Assembly: GCF_031457275.1 (NCBI RefSeq)
Contig: NZ_JAVDWH010000001.1
Location: 992,001-1,056,000 of the forward strand
Direction of reading: 5' to 3'
Origin: Aeromicrobium panaciterrae
GTDB lineage: Bacteria; Actinomycetota; Actinomycetes; Propionibacteriales; Nocardioidaceae
DNA: 64,000 nucleotides
Part shown: positions 15,318 to 23,702 of the stretch, piece by piece
Numbering within the stretch: the first letter of the stretch is position 1
How the letters are laid out: each line of letters starts with the position of its first letter
Notes under the pieces: model-generated
The model's database searches: none
Seen by the model: only the letters and a program-made list of their open reading frames with translations
Told to the model about the DNA's origin: nothing
Position numbers and translations under genes: made by a program

Positions 15318-16781
15318 ATGTCCACGAACGACGCAGCTGTCGAGACGTACGACCTGTGCATCATCGGTGCCGGTATCGCCGGTATGAATGCGTTGGTCGT
15401 GGCGAGCACGTACCTGCCGAAGACCGCCAAGGTGCTTCTCGTCGACACCCGCCCACGAGTTGGTGGGATGTGGGTCGACACGTACGACTACGTGCGACTG
15501 CACCAACCCCATGGCAACTTCACCGCCGGCAACATCTCGTGGAAGCTCGACGAAGCTCCGAACCATTTGGCGTCCAAAGGGGAGGTGCTGGACCACTTCC
15601 AGCGTTGCTTCGGGATTGCCGCCGAGCGGATGAACATCGAGACGGAGTTCGGAACCGCGTATGTGTCCCACCGGGAGTCCGGCGATCTCGTCGAAATCAC
15701 GCTCACGACGCCGGGCGGGCAGTCGAAGACCGTGAGCGCCGAGCGATTGATCAAGGCCATCGGCCACCACGTCACGCCGAACGAGCCGTTGGCCGTCGCC
15801 AGTGCCAATGTCCGGTCGATCACGCCAGAGCTGCTCCGCGAACATGACGCGGCACTTCGCGCCGACGACACCCCGATTTGGGTGATCGGTGGCGGCAAGA
15901 CTGCCGCGGACGCGGCATACCGCCTGATCACAGAGTTCCCCGGGCGCGAGGTCAACATGCTCGCTGGGCCGGGCACCATCTTCACGCGTCGAGAGCCCTT
16001 CTTTCCGAACGGCGCGCGTCGTTGGTGGTCGGGGAAGTCGATCAATTCGATGGTGCGTCAGACCTCCCGGATGTTCGACGGAACCAACGAGGACGAGGTC
16101 AGAGACTGGTTCCTGGGCGCGTACGGGCTCGGGATCGCCGAGGAATCACGCGACTACTTCGGCGCGTACCTGTCCGAAGGTGAGGCCGACGTGATCAAGA
16201 ACGGTCTAGCGACGGTCGAGAACGAATACTTTGCCGACGCCGTCGACCGTGGCGGCCGCACCGAGCTCGTACTGCGCAGCGGAGGCGTTCGCGAGGTCAA
16301 GCCTGAAACGTGGCTGGTCAACTGCACCGGATCGCTGCTGCGCGAGGAGCTCCGCCCGTACGAAGAGCTCATCTCGCCCTCGGGTCGCGTGCTCGCCATC
16401 CAACTGAGGTCGAGCGCCACTGGTGTGTTCACCTCCTTCTCGGGCTACTTCATGACGCATCTGATGTTCACTGACAAGCTCCGAACCGCAGACATCTATG
16501 TGCTCGACGTTGAGGAGCTGTTCTCCAAGGCTCGACCTCTGGCGATCTACGCCTCGTTCAGCTGCTCGATGCACAACCTCAGCGTCATCTCGAAGGCGCT
16601 GCCGAACAAGGTGTTGCTCGACTGCGGTCTGGATTACGACCGCTGGTACCCGTTCCCGCGCCGGATGATCTTCACGATGGACTTCCTGCGTACGCACAGC
16701 CGCGACCGGAAGCATCACCGGAAGACGCTCGACACCGTCTGTGAGCGATTCGGCGTACGCGGCGGGATGATCAACGCCTAG
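15318..16781 (+). CDS. FAD-dependent oxidoreductase (flavin monooxygenase-like)
   Basis: 487-residue flavoprotein. The N-terminal FAD-binding motif is CIIGAGIAGMNAL (about 14-26), and an acidic-to-basic strand end LLVDTRPRVGGMW follows it. A second nucleotide-binding site WVIGGGKTAADAAYRL (about 191-206) probably binds NAD(P)H, a layout shared with class B flavin monooxygenases. The FMO fingerprint itself is not obvious, so the substrate and even the reaction are open. I start at 15318, where AGGAG lies 5 bp upstream of ATG; the in-frame upstream ATG at 15294 lacks such a site. The stop shares CTAG with the convergent HNH gene. Confidence 0.75.
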   Translation: MSTNDAAVETYDLCIIGAGIAGMNALVVASTYLPKTAKVLLVDTRPRVGGMWVDTYDYVRLHQPHGNFTAGNISWKLDEAPNHLASKGEVLDHFQRCFGIAAERMNIETEFGTAYVSHRESGDLVEITLTTPGGQSKTVSAERLIKAIGHHVTPNEPLAVASANVRSITPELLREHDAALRADDTPIWVIGGGKTAADAAYRLITEFPGREVNMLAGPGTIFTRREPFFPNGARRWWSGKSINSMVRQTSRMFDGTNEDEVRDWFLGAYGLGIAEESRDYFGAYLSEGEADVIKNGLATVENEYFADAVDRGGRTELVLRSGGVREVKPETWLVNCTGSLLREELRPYEELISPSGRVLAIQLRSSATGVFTSFSGYFMTHLMFTDKLRTADIYVLDVEELFSKARPLAIYASFSCSMHNLSVISKALPNKVLLDCGLDYDRWYPFPRRMIFTMDFLRTHSRDRKHHRKTLDTVCERFGVRGGMINA

Positions 16782-17113
16782 CCGAAGGTGGCCATGATCT
16801 CGGCCTGGCGGACGAGGAAGCCACGCTCGTCGAGCTTCTTGCGACGCATCCACGTCGTGACCTCGATGTTGCACTTGCTGGCGTTGCACGATCCGCACGC
16901 CGGCACCACGTTCGTCAGCGTGTAGCGACCCCCGCGTGAGATGGGGAGCATGCAGTCCTTCTGGAGTGGCACTGCGTCGGCGCCGCAGTAGGCGCATCCA
17001 CCCCAGGCCAGCTGGAGGCTTGTCCACTGGTCGTCGGTCAGGTCGTGATCGACCTTCGCCATCCGTCGCTTGCGGCGGCGTGCGTACGTTGCCGCGCGGC
17101 TGCGTGTGGGCAC
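16778..17113 (-). CDS. HNH endonuclease family protein
   Basis: 111-residue protein with an HNH/zinc-binding core: CAYCGADAV, then [20 protein letters not shown] and [10 protein letters not shown]. The first histidine of HNH is not obvious; the central part reads PISRGG rather than DHIVPLSRGG, so catalytic competence is uncertain. The two CxxC pairs and the N of TLTNVVPAC are intact. A GTG start at 17113 is chosen because TACGAT lies exactly at -12 to -7 on its strand; the open frame continues upstream to 17218 but would overlap the rnhA coding region. It is divergent from rnhA. Confidence 0.72.
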   Translation of the reverse strand: MPTRSRAATYARRRKRRMAKVDHDLTDDQWTSLQLAWGGCAYCGADAVPLQKDCMLPISRGGRYTLTNVVPACGSCNASKCNIEVTTWMRRKKLDERGFLVRQAEIMATFG

Positions 17114-17119
17114 AAGCCG

Positions 17120-17125
17120 ATCGTA
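17120..17125 (-). promoter_or_regulatory. -10 element of the HNH gene
   Basis: TACGAT on the minus strand ends 6 bp before the GTG at 17113. The hexamer decides the start codon for this gene. Confidence 0.45.
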
Positions 17126-17162
17126 CGGCGCGGCGAGCCTGATCCTCGGCAACGCGGCAAGG

Positions 17163-17168
17163 CATGAT
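17163..17168 (+). promoter_or_regulatory. -10 element of rnhA
   Basis: CATGAT ends 6 bp before the GTG at 17175. It matches the spacing used throughout the window but has C instead of T in the first position. Confidence 0.35.
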
Positions 17169-17174
17169 GCATGG

Positions 17175-17624
17175 GTGAGTGAAGACGTCGTGGTGATCCA
17201 CACGGATGGTGGGTGCACCCCGAACCCTGGGCCAGGCGGTTGGGGTGCCGTGATGAGGCAGGGCGATCACGCCCGCGAGCTCTTCGGTGGTGAGTCCGGT
17301 GAGACGACCAACAACCGTATGGAGTTGATGGCGACGATCATGGCGCTCGAGGCGCTGACCCGTCGCGTGAGGGTTCATCTGCACACCGACAGCACCTACG
17401 TGCGCAACGGCATCACCAAGTGGGTGCTGGCGTGGGAGAAGAACGGCTGGAAGACCTCAGCCAAGCAGCCGGTCAAGAACGTCGACCTGTGGCAGCGTCT
17501 CCAGGCAGCGTGCGCGCAACATGACGTCGAGTGGTTCTGGGTCAAGGGTCACGTCGGAGTGCCCGACAACGAGCTCGCCGACGAGCTCGCCACAAAAGGG
17601 ATGCTCGAAGCGATGTCCCGCTAG
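17175..17624 (+). CDS. rnhA: ribonuclease HI
   Basis: 149-residue RNase H that cleaves the RNA strand of RNA-DNA hybrids, removing primers and R-loops. The catalytic carboxylates are visible: D in [17 protein letters not shown] (about residue 10), E in NNRMELMA (about 48), D in [11 protein letters not shown] (about 70), and the final D in [11 protein letters not shown] (about 134). The basic handle [20 protein letters not shown] is present. GTG start at 17175 supported by the spacing of CATGAT. The last 4 bases overlap the convergent F420-type oxidoreductase gene within the palindrome CCCGCTAGCGGG at 17617-17628. Confidence 0.95.
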   Translation: MSEDVVVIHTDGGCTPNPGPGGWGAVMRQGDHARELFGGESGETTNNRMELMATIMALEALTRRVRVHLHTDSTYVRNGITKWVLAWEKNGWKTSAKQPVKNVDLWQRLQAACAQHDVEWFWVKGHVGVPDNELADELATKGMLEAMSR

Positions 17625-18115
17625 CGGGGTTCGAGGACGACGATCGGGATCTCGCGGTCGGTCCACTTCTCGTACTTCTGGAAGTCCGAGTAGAGGTCGA
17701 CCATCTTGTCCCAGAGCTCTGCTCGCTCAGCACCTTCCGCGACTCGTGCACGAACCTTGCGGTTCTTGTCCTTGCGAATGTGCACAACAGTGTCGGGATT
17801 GGCGATCAGGTTGCCGTACCACTGCGGGTTCTTGGGCAGCCCACCCTGCGAAGCAACCACGATCAGGTTGTCCCCGTCGACGCGGTAGACGAGTGGCGCC
17901 GTGAACGTCTTGCCGGACTTGCGACCGATGTGCTCGAGCAACAGGATCGGCGGCGGCTTCTTGAAACCCTCGCCAACGCGCCATTTGGCGCCGAGACGAC
18001 CGTTGGACGCCTTGAACACGGCCGTGTTGATCTTCGACATCGCCTTGATGAACGACACGGTCCCCGGCTTGTCGAGCCCGGGCGGCTTTTCGTCGGGCAA
18101 TGAGAAGCGCCCCAT
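17621..18115 (-). CDS. deazaflavin (F420)-dependent nitroreductase family protein
   Basis: 164 residues of the Ddn-like, split-beta-barrel family that uses the deazaflavin F420. Family features include an N-terminal helix ([15 protein letters not shown]), then [31 protein letters not shown] (about 83-113), the usual phosphate-binding and sheet region, and [18 protein letters not shown] (about 116-133). Mycobacterial Ddn reduces quinones and activates nitroimidazoles; the substrate here is unknown. The ATG at 18115 has GGAAGGA upstream, a real Shine-Dalgarno. The stop is shared with rnhA through CTAG. Its presence implies that the organism makes or imports F420, which matters for the degenerate CofD-like gene at 43084. 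Confidence 0.87.
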   Translation of the reverse strand: MGRFSLPDEKPPGLDKPGTVSFIKAMSKINTAVFKASNGRLGAKWRVGEGFKKPPPILLLEHIGRKSGKTFTAPLVYRVDGDNLIVVASQGGLPKNPQWYGNLIANPDTVVHIRKDKNRKVRARVAEGAERAELWDKMVDLYSDFQKYEKWTDREIPIVVLEPR

Positions 18116-18187
18116 GTACGTTCCTTCCGTCGCGCCCGGAGATCGAGCCGGTGAACAACATACTGCCCACCCGACGCAGGTCGGGAT

Positions 18188-18520
18188 CTAGAGGACCCGG
18201 CGAAGGCTGCTCAGGGCAACTCGGGTGAAGCCGAGCCCGCTCACGTATGCCTTGGAGGGTGGACTCTCGTCGTACAGCTGCTCGGAAGTCGAGACCCGAG
18301 TGGCACTCAAGTCGAGCGAGATCACGATCCTGCGCACATGCACATCTGCGACGGCAGTCGAGCTCTTGGCGACGATGAAGAACTCACCGTCGGCGGTCTG
18401 ACCCTCAGCTGTGATGGCTGGATCGCTCACGCGCTCGATGGCGCGCAGGATCCGCTGCTGACGTGCCTCGTTCGTGACGCGGTAGATCGATGACCGGACG
18501 GTCTTCGGCGAGCTGGACAT
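18188..18520 (-). CDS. hypothetical protein, 110 residues
   Basis: Small soluble protein of mixed alpha/beta composition: SSIYRVTNEARQQRILRAIERVSD, then two likely strands (GEFFIVAKSST, VRRIVISLDLSA), and a basic C-terminus. No signal peptide or membrane helix. I do not recognise the family. The start at 18520 is chosen because GGGAG lies 6 bp upstream; the longer frame to 18706 would run through the region holding the osmC promoter and into the osmC coding region. A TAGTAT hexamer on the minus strand at 18564-18569 could be its -10, giving a leader of about 35 nt. Confidence 0.55.
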   Translation of the reverse strand: MSSSPKTVRSSIYRVTNEARQQRILRAIERVSDPAITAEGQTADGEFFIVAKSSTAVADVHVRRIVISLDLSATRVSTSEQLYDESPPSKAYVSGLGFTRVALSSLRRVL

Positions 18521-18660
18521 CGTGACTCCCAGGGCGGGATCGATATGTTGCGGGACACCACAAATACTACGTTTCGTATCCTGACCTGCGCAGTTGCGCG
18601 GGTCACGCCGCGCGTGAACATTGGATGCCAGATCGGCGAACACGGCGGGACGCCCGGGCC

Positions 18661-18666
18661 TACCCT
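18661..18666 (+). promoter_or_regulatory. -10 element of the OsmC-family gene
   Basis: TACCCT ends 5 bp before the ATG at 18672. No Shine-Dalgarno is visible between them, so the transcript is probably leaderless or nearly so. Confidence 0.4.
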
Positions 18667-18671
18667 GAGCC

Positions 18672-19172
18672 ATGACGACTCTCAGCGAGATCCAGGCACC
18701 GCTCAAGGCCCGCTATCGGGAGGAGCCGGAAGCCGCCAAGGTCACGCTCTCCGCGAGCGGACAGCTTGGTGAAGGGGTGTCCTGCTCACTCAGCACTGGC
18801 CGCGCCATGGCCGAAGCCGGTCTGCACCCGGCGAGCGGCGGCGACGGTACGCAGCTCTGCTCGGGCGACATGTTGCTCGAGGCGCTGGTCGCTTGTGCCG
18901 GCGTGACCCTGCGCGCTGTGGCGACCTCGCTCGACATCAATGTGCGCGGGGGATCGGTCACGGCTGAAGGCGATCTGGACTTCCGAGGCACGCTCGCGGT
19001 CGACAAGGAGGTCAACGTCGGGTTCACCGACATTCGCATGACCTTCGACCTCGAGACGGACGCCACCCCTGATGAGCTCGCGACTCTCCAGCGCCTGACA
19101 GAGCGCTACTGCGTTGTCCTGCAGACCATCACGACTCCGCCGCGCATCACCGCAACGACCGTCACGAGCTGA
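18672..19172 (+). CDS. OsmC family protein
   Basis: 166-residue OsmC/Ohr-superfamily protein, a family of thiol-dependent peroxidases that detoxify organic hydroperoxides. The two reactive cysteines are in the expected places: one in LVACAGVTLRA (about residue 75, on the central helix) and one in ERYCVVLQT (about residue 150). An additional Cys sits in LCSGDMLLEAL. The length is slightly above that of classical OsmC. The ATG at 18672 is preceded by TACCCT. The last 11 bases overlap the end of the convergent YibE/F gene. Confidence 0.87.
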   Translation: MTTLSEIQAPLKARYREEPEAAKVTLSASGQLGEGVSCSLSTGRAMAEAGLHPASGGDGTQLCSGDMLLEALVACAGVTLRAVATSLDINVRGGSVTAEGDLDFRGTLAVDKEVNVGFTDIRMTFDLETDATPDELATLQRLTERYCVVLQTITTPPRITATTVTS

Positions 19173-20382
19173 CCGGCACCGCGCTCGGCTCGGTCTCAGG
19201 CTCGGGCTTTGGCGCCAGCCATACGGCGATCACGGTCGTCACGGGCACCGCGAGTACGAGCCCGATCGCGCCGACCAACGTTCGTACGATCTCTTGGGCG
19301 AGCTGCTCTGTCGTTGCCATTTCGGCGAGCCCGCGCTGGTAGGCCGTGATCAGCAACAGGACGGTCATCGCCGATCCGGCGTATGCGAACACCAGCGTGT
19401 AGACGCTCGACGCAATGTGGTCGCGGCCGATGCGCATCGCTGACGCGAAGATTGAAGCCCCGCGAGCCATGGGCTGTAGTGCTCGCAGCTCCCACACGGC
19501 ACTCGCTTGTGTCACGGTCACGTCGTTGAGTACGCCGAGTCCGGCAATGACCATGGCTGCGGCCACAATGCCGGAGAGGTGTAGGTCGGGGACCGTGGCG
19601 ATCAGTGTCTGGTCGTCCTCAGAGCCGACACCTGTGAGGTTGGTCCATCCGGTCGCCATCACGCCCATACCGGCGGTCATGACAATGCCGAACAGTGTGC
19701 CGAACAAGGCAGATGTCGTACGGATCGAAACTCCGTGTGCCAGATAGAGGACGGCGATCATGATCGCCGTCGACCCGACCACCACCACGACGAGTGGTGA
19801 CTCTCCCGCGAGGAACGCTGGGAGCATGAACTTCGTCAGAGCCAGCAACGTGACACCGATTCCAACGAGCGCGAACAGACCGCGCCATCGGGCAACTGCG
19901 ATGACAAGCAAAGCGAAGATCACGGCGAGCGCGGTCAGGGGGAAGCCGCGTTGGAAGTCGATGAATTCGTACGAGGTCGGCTGGCCTTCGGGCGCGTAGC
20001 GAATGAGCTTGACCTTGTCGCCGTCCTCGATGCCTGCGCGATAGCGCGTCGCATCTAGGTCGAACGTGGCAGCCTCGCCCTTGACCTTCACGCCGACGTG
20101 GGCGCACGACCCCACGACTTCCCGCGTGTTGTCTGGGCCTTCGCCGCCGCTGTTGCAGTCGAAAGGCGTCACCTTTGTGACCGTCGCGGTCACCGTGCTC
20201 ACGCCCTCGCCGCTGTACGGATTGGCGTCCTTCGGCACGTCGTCGGGATCGGGCCACAGGACAACCATCGCCGCGATGGCGCCGGCTGCGATGGCCAGGA
20301 CAACAACCGTCAGCACTGCTGCGAGTCCTCGTCGAGGTGGTCCGTAATCGGGGGCTGAGGAGTGCGAGTGTGAATGTGCCAC
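19162..20382 (-). CDS. YibE/F family membrane protein
   Basis: 406-residue protein of the YibE/F family. The N-terminus is histidine-rich (AHSHSHSS) and precedes one membrane anchor (about 21-44). An extracytoplasmic beta domain of about 110 residues follows, with two Cys (DCNSGGEG and GSCAHVG). At least seven further membrane helices from about residue 150 include the motif GLGVLNDVTVTQASAVWEL, where the Asp is the family hallmark. Function is not established; transport is inferred from topology. GTG start at 20382 because CACGCT sits at -12 to -7; the upstream frame continues to 20556 but lies over the divergent phosphotransferase gene. Its C-terminus overlaps the OsmC gene end. Confidence 0.83.
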   Translation of the reverse strand: MAHSHSHSSAPDYGPPRRGLAAVLTVVVLAIAAGAIAAMVVLWPDPDDVPKDANPYSGEGVSTVTATVTKVTPFDCNSGGEGPDNTREVVGSCAHVGVKVKGEAATFDLDATRYRAGIEDGDKVKLIRYAPEGQPTSYEFIDFQRGFPLTALAVIFALLVIAVARWRGLFALVGIGVTLLALTKFMLPAFLAGESPLVVVVVGSTAIMIAVLYLAHGVSIRTTSALFGTLFGIVMTAGMGVMATGWTNLTGVGSEDDQTLIATVPDLHLSGIVAAAMVIAGLGVLNDVTVTQASAVWELRALQPMARGASIFASAMRIGRDHIASSVYTLVFAYAGSAMTVLLLITAYQRGLAEMATTEQLAQEIVRTLVGAIGLVLAVPVTTVIAVWLAPKPEPETEPSAVPVSS

Positions 20383-20394
20383 GATGAAAGCGTG
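20380..20394. promoter_or_regulatory. interlocked divergent leaderless promoters
   Basis: For the rightward gene (GTG 20392), CACGAT at 20380-20385 is at -12 to -7. For the leftward gene (GTG 20382), CACGCT read from 20394 down to 20389 is also at -12 to -7. Each -10 therefore contains the complement of the other gene's GTG start codon. Only 9 bp separate the two start codons. Confidence 0.4.
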
Positions 20395-21153
20395 CCACGC
20401 GACTCCGAAGAACCTGAGCACCTTCCCGGTGCCGTGGGCGGAGCGACGCGCGTCGGGGGCACGGTTCGTCGGCCGACTGGGCCGTGGACACCGGCTGTGC
20501 ACGAGTTGCTGACCTACCTGCGCGAGAGCGGCCTGCGTGGCATCCCCGAGCTCCATGGGCTCGACGAGGAAGGCCGCGAAATCCTCGAGTACGTCGAAGG
20601 TCGCGGTGTGCCGGTCGACCAGGAGATAGTCCTCGACAACGTCCTCGTCGAGGCAGTCACCTGGCTACGCGACTTCCACGATCTCGTCGACGGCTTCCGC
20701 CCCGCCGGCACCCGCGTCTGGCGGGCTGCGGGGGAGGTCGAGCTGGGCGCGGACGAAATCATCTGCCACCACGACCCGGGTGCTTACAACTGGATCATCC
20801 AGAGCGGCCACTTCGTCGCGATGATCGACTGGGACATGGCGGGCCCTGGTCAGCCAATCGATGATCTCGCATTTCTGGCGTGGACAGCGATTCCGCTCTA
20901 TCGCGAGATCCCGATCGACGACGTCGCCCGCCGGCTCGACTTGCTGGTCGAGGCGTACGGCGAGTGGGGCCCGATGACGGTGCTGGACGCAGTGGTGCGG
21001 CGTATGTCGACCGCAACCGACCGCATCGAGGCAGGCCAGGCCCGCGGCGACGAAGGCTTCCTCAACCTTGCGAAGGTCGGCGAGCCACAACGTACGCGCG
21101 ATCGGCTCGCGGCATTCCGTGAGCGCGTTCCCGAGATCGAGGCAGCCCTGTGA
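20392..21153 (+). CDS. aminoglycoside phosphotransferase family protein
   Basis: 253-residue kinase-fold protein of the APH/choline kinase group. The N-terminal lobe starts with TRVGGTVRRPTGPWTPAVHELL. The catalytic loop is HHDPGAYNWI (about 124-133), corresponding to HxDxxxxN, and the metal-binding IDWDMAGPG (about 145-153) corresponds to DFG. The substrate is unknown, and small size plus chromosomal context argue against a dedicated resistance gene. GTG start at 20392 fits promoter spacing; a second GTG at 20434 is possible. The stop overlaps the start of the cupin gene (GTGA). Confidence 0.83.
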   Translation: MPRDSEEPEHLPGAVGGATRVGGTVRRPTGPWTPAVHELLTYLRESGLRGIPELHGLDEEGREILEYVEGRGVPVDQEIVLDNVLVEAVTWLRDFHDLVDGFRPAGTRVWRAAGEVELGADEIICHHDPGAYNWIIQSGHFVAMIDWDMAGPGQPIDDLAFLAWTAIPLYREIPIDDVARRLDLLVEAYGEWGPMTVLDAVVRRMSTATDRIEAGQARGDEGFLNLAKVGEPQRTRDRLAAFRERVPEIEAAL

Positions 21154-21575
21154 CCCGCCCGACGCTCGCTGAAGAACTCGACCTTCAGCCCCATCCCGAG
21201 GGTGGTTGGTATCGCCAGACCTGGGTCTCGCCGGTCGAGGTCACCTTGCCGGACGGTCGCGTACGCCCGACAGCGACGCTGATCTACTTCTTGCTGCCAG
21301 CAGGTGAGTCCTCGGCGTGGCACCGGGTCTCATCGGACGAGTTCTGGCTCGCCCATCAAGGCGCGGTGGTGGTCGAGCTGGGTGGCTCCGACGATCTGCC
21401 CGGGCGAGGTGAGGCGTACGTGGTGGGTCTCGACCTCGAGGCGGGTGAAGTGCCCCAGCTCCTTGTTTCGGCCGATGTGTGGCAGCGAACCCGGCCGGCT
21501 GAACACGACGCCCTGGTCAGCTGCTTGGTGTCACCTGGCTTCGACTTCGAGGACTTCGAGCTCGCCCCTGAGTGA
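21150..21575 (+). CDS. cupin domain-containing protein (DUF985/Cupin_5)
   Basis: 141-residue single-domain cupin of the DUF985 type. The family N-terminal signature LQPHPEGGWYRQTW (about 12-25) and the core ATLIYFLLPAGESSAWHRV (about 41-59) are intact, followed by the second strand pair around QLLVSADVWQRTRP and VSCLVSPGFDFEDFEL. The usual metal-binding histidine of the first motif is present (AWHRV). Reaction unknown. GTG start at 21150 overlaps the TGA of the phosphotransferase gene, so the two form a coupled pair. Confidence 0.87.
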   Translation: MTRPTLAEELDLQPHPEGGWYRQTWVSPVEVTLPDGRVRPTATLIYFLLPAGESSAWHRVSSDEFWLAHQGAVVVELGGSDDLPGRGEAYVVGLDLEAGEVPQLLVSADVWQRTRPAEHDALVSCLVSPGFDFEDFELAPE

Positions 21576-21588
21576 CCCAGGTCGCCCC

Positions 21589-21594
21589 TAATGT
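21589..21594 (+). promoter_or_regulatory. -10 element of the bile acid:sodium symporter family gene
   Basis: TAATGT ends exactly 6 bp before the ATG at 21601, and no ribosome binding site lies between, so transcription is probably leaderless. Confidence 0.45.
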
Positions 21595-21600
21595 GACCAG

Positions 21601-22470
21601 ATGGACTCCGCGCTCACCACAGTTGGCCTGCCGATTGCCCTCGGCATCATCATGTTTGGCCTCGGCCTGTCGCTGACCGTTGACGACTTCCGGCGAGTGC
21701 GGCAGCACCCTCGCGCGGTCATCGTTGCGCTGGCGTGCCAACTGATCCTGCTGCCCGCGATCTGCTTCGGACTGGTGCTGCTCCTCGACCTGCCAGCGCT
21801 GCTCGGCATCGGCATGATGCTTCTCGCGGCTTCCCCCGGCGGCACCACGGCCAACCTCTTCAGCCATCTCTTCCGTGGCGATGTGGCGCTCAACGTGACG
21901 CTGACAGCGGTCAACTCGATCATCGCGATCTTCACCCTGCCGATCATCACCAACCTCGCCATCACGTACTTCGATCGCGAAGACGACGTCAATCTTCCGT
22001 TCAGCAAGGTCGTCGAGGTATTTGCCATCGTGCTCGGCCCGACGGTGCTCGGCATGCTCGTACGCTCGCGCAAGCCGGAGTTCGCCGAGCGCATGGAGAA
22101 GCCCGTACGCATCGGCTCCGCCGTCATTCTGGCTGTGCTGGTCCTCGGCATCATGCTCGACCAGAAGGACAACCTGAGCGACTACTTTGTCGATGCCGGC
22201 CTCGCCACGGGCCTGTTCTGCGCCATCAGTCTGGTGGTCGGCTACTACGTCCCGAAGGCACTCGGCATCGTGGAGAGCCAGGCGATTGCGTCGTCCATGG
22301 AGATTGGCGTACACAATGCAACGCTCGCGATATTCATCGCGGTCGAGGTGCTCGACAGCACGGAGATCTCGATCCCGGCGGCGGTCTATTCGCTGTTCAT
22401 GTTCGCGTTCGCCGCGATCTGGGGATCCTTCGTGTCGCGCAAGGTCAGCTCTGCCCGAGCCACTTCTTAG
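21601..22470 (+). CDS. bile acid:sodium symporter family protein
   Basis: 289-residue integral membrane protein of the BASS/ASBT fold, with about nine hydrophobic segments. The N-terminal crossover region IMFGLGLSLTVDDFRRV (about 17-33) and the first broken helix AASPGGTTANLFSHLFRGDVAL (about 78-99) are typical. So is the second, IESQAIASSMEIGVHNATLAIFI-like stretch (about 222-245), whose E-x-G-x-x-N residues form a sodium site in ASBT. The physiological substrate in bacteria is usually an organic anion and is unknown here. The 3' end overlaps the convergent alditol oxidase gene by 26 bp. Confidence 0.87.
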   Translation: MDSALTTVGLPIALGIIMFGLGLSLTVDDFRRVRQHPRAVIVALACQLILLPAICFGLVLLLDLPALLGIGMMLLAASPGGTTANLFSHLFRGDVALNVTLTAVNSIIAIFTLPIITNLAITYFDREDDVNLPFSKVVEVFAIVLGPTVLGMLVRSRKPEFAERMEKPVRIGSAVILAVLVLGIMLDQKDNLSDYFVDAGLATGLFCAISLVVGYYVPKALGIVESQAIASSMEIGVHNATLAIFIAVEVLDSTEISIPAAVYSLFMFAFAAIWGSFVSRKVSSARATS

Positions 22471-23671
22471 TCAGGTCATTCGCGAACATGCCGGTGGGGT
22501 CGAACTGTTCGGCGAGCTCACGGAACTGATCGAGCTTCGGATACGCAGCCATGAGCCGATCTGGGGTGGTCTCGAAGAGCTTGCCCCAGTGCGGTCTCGC
22601 AGCGAACGGCGCGAGTGCGTCGTCAAGCGTCGGGAGGAACGCTGTCACGCCGGGTATGTCCTGGCGCCAGGTGAAGTGCAATGCGACGCAGTCGACGTCA
22701 TGACTGGGGCTCAGCCACAGGTTGTCGGCGGCGATCGTACGGATCTCGGAGACCAGCAGGAGCGGCTGCACCTGCGCAGCCAGCGCGCGTACAGCATCGA
22801 TCGCCTCGAGCGCGTGCGTGCGCGGCACCAGGTACTCGGTCTGCAGCTCCTCACCGTTGCTCGGGGTGAACTCGAGCCGGAAGTGCGGTAGCCGGTCCCA
22901 CCACGGTCCGGGCTGTCCGAGCTGCAGCGTCGTGAACTCGCCCGAGAGCCCAGGCAGAGGATGCACATTGGCCGTTGCGGGCACTGCGTCGTAGAGCTCG
23001 GGGAGAGCCTCATTGCGTGACTTGAGCCAGACCGTGCTCGCGCCGTCGCCCCAGTCGGTGAACAAGCTGACGCTGTAGGCGCTCGAAGTGATCTCGTCGA
23101 AGTGCTCGTGGATCGCAGACCACGACAGGTTCTCGAAGACGTGCTGGCTCACTTCGTACGTCGGCTCGATGTCGAGCGTCACGTGGGTGACCACGCCGAG
23201 GAGTCCGAGTGAGACGACCATCCCGTCGAAGTCAGGATCGCCGCGCCTGATCTCGAGCAACTCTCCACCGGCGGTGACCATCTGCAGTCCAGCGACCGCG
23301 GTGGCAAGACTGCCGTTGCCGTCGCCTGACCCGTGCGTGCCAGTGGCGACGGCGCCAGCGATCGAGATGTGGGGGAGCGAAGCGAGGTTGTGCAGTGCCC
23401 AACCGGCGTCGTGGAGTCGCCCCACCATCTCGCCGTACCGCACCCCGGCGCCGACGGTGACGGTCGAGCCGTCGATCTCGAACACCTCGGGCAGCTTCTC
23501 CACCGTGACCTGGACCGCGTCGGTGTCAGCGATCCGGTTGAACGAGTGACGGCTGCCCAGCGGTCGGATGCGAGGAGTCATCGAGACGATCTCCTGCAGT
23601 TCTTCGACTGAGCTCGGCTTCAGCAACATGAGGGCGTCGTACGCGATGTTGCCTGCCCAGTTCCGAGTCAT
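22445..23671 (-). CDS. aldO: alditol oxidase (FAD-dependent, AldO-like)
   Basis: 408-residue VAO-family flavoprotein closely resembling Streptomyces AldO, which oxidises xylitol and sorbitol at C1 using oxygen. The FAD-attaching histidine is H42 in LGSRHSFN (AldO H46). The residues that hold the polyol in AldO all have counterparts: S98 in NLASLPHIS, E309 and R311 in SEIRTIAAD, T334 in HFTW and K364 in PHWGK. The ATHGSG FAD loop is at 110-116. I start at ATG 23671, because the protein then begins with TRNWAGNI as in AldO and GACACT sits at -12 to -7; longer readings run into the divergent small gene. Confidence 0.88.
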   Translation of the reverse strand: MTRNWAGNIAYDALMLLKPSSVEELQEIVSMTPRIRPLGSRHSFNRIADTDAVQVTVEKLPEVFEIDGSTVTVGAGVRYGEMVGRLHDAGWALHNLASLPHISIAGAVATGTHGSGDGNGSLATAVAGLQMVTAGGELLEIRRGDPDFDGMVVSLGLLGVVTHVTLDIEPTYEVSQHVFENLSWSAIHEHFDEITSSAYSVSLFTDWGDGASTVWLKSRNEALPELYDAVPATANVHPLPGLSGEFTTLQLGQPGPWWDRLPHFRLEFTPSNGEELQTEYLVPRTHALEAIDAVRALAAQVQPLLLVSEIRTIAADNLWLSPSHDVDCVALHFTWRQDIPGVTAFLPTLDDALAPFAARPHWGKLFETTPDRLMAAYPKLDQFRELAEQFDPTGMFANDLTKKWLGQS

Positions 23672-23690
23672 GTCACCAGTGTCCACGTCA

Positions 23691-23696
23691 TACGAT
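23691..23696 (+). promoter_or_regulatory. -10 element of the small acidic protein gene
   Basis: TACGAT ends 6 bp before the ATG at 23703. The divergent alditol oxidase gene has GACACT at 23678-23683 on the other strand, so two promoters share a 31-bp gap. Confidence 0.45.
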
Positions 23697-23702
23697 CCAT
23701 TC

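Noticed and set aside
16206-17384. A 392-codon minus-strand open frame across the flavoenzyme, HNH and rnhA genes
   Set aside because: It spans three well-supported genes in a shadow frame with arginine-rich, low-complexity content.
22445-23671. L-gulono- or D-arabinono-lactone oxidase
   Set aside because: Related family, but the Glu-Arg-Thr-Lys polyol pocket and overall wording match alditol oxidase better.
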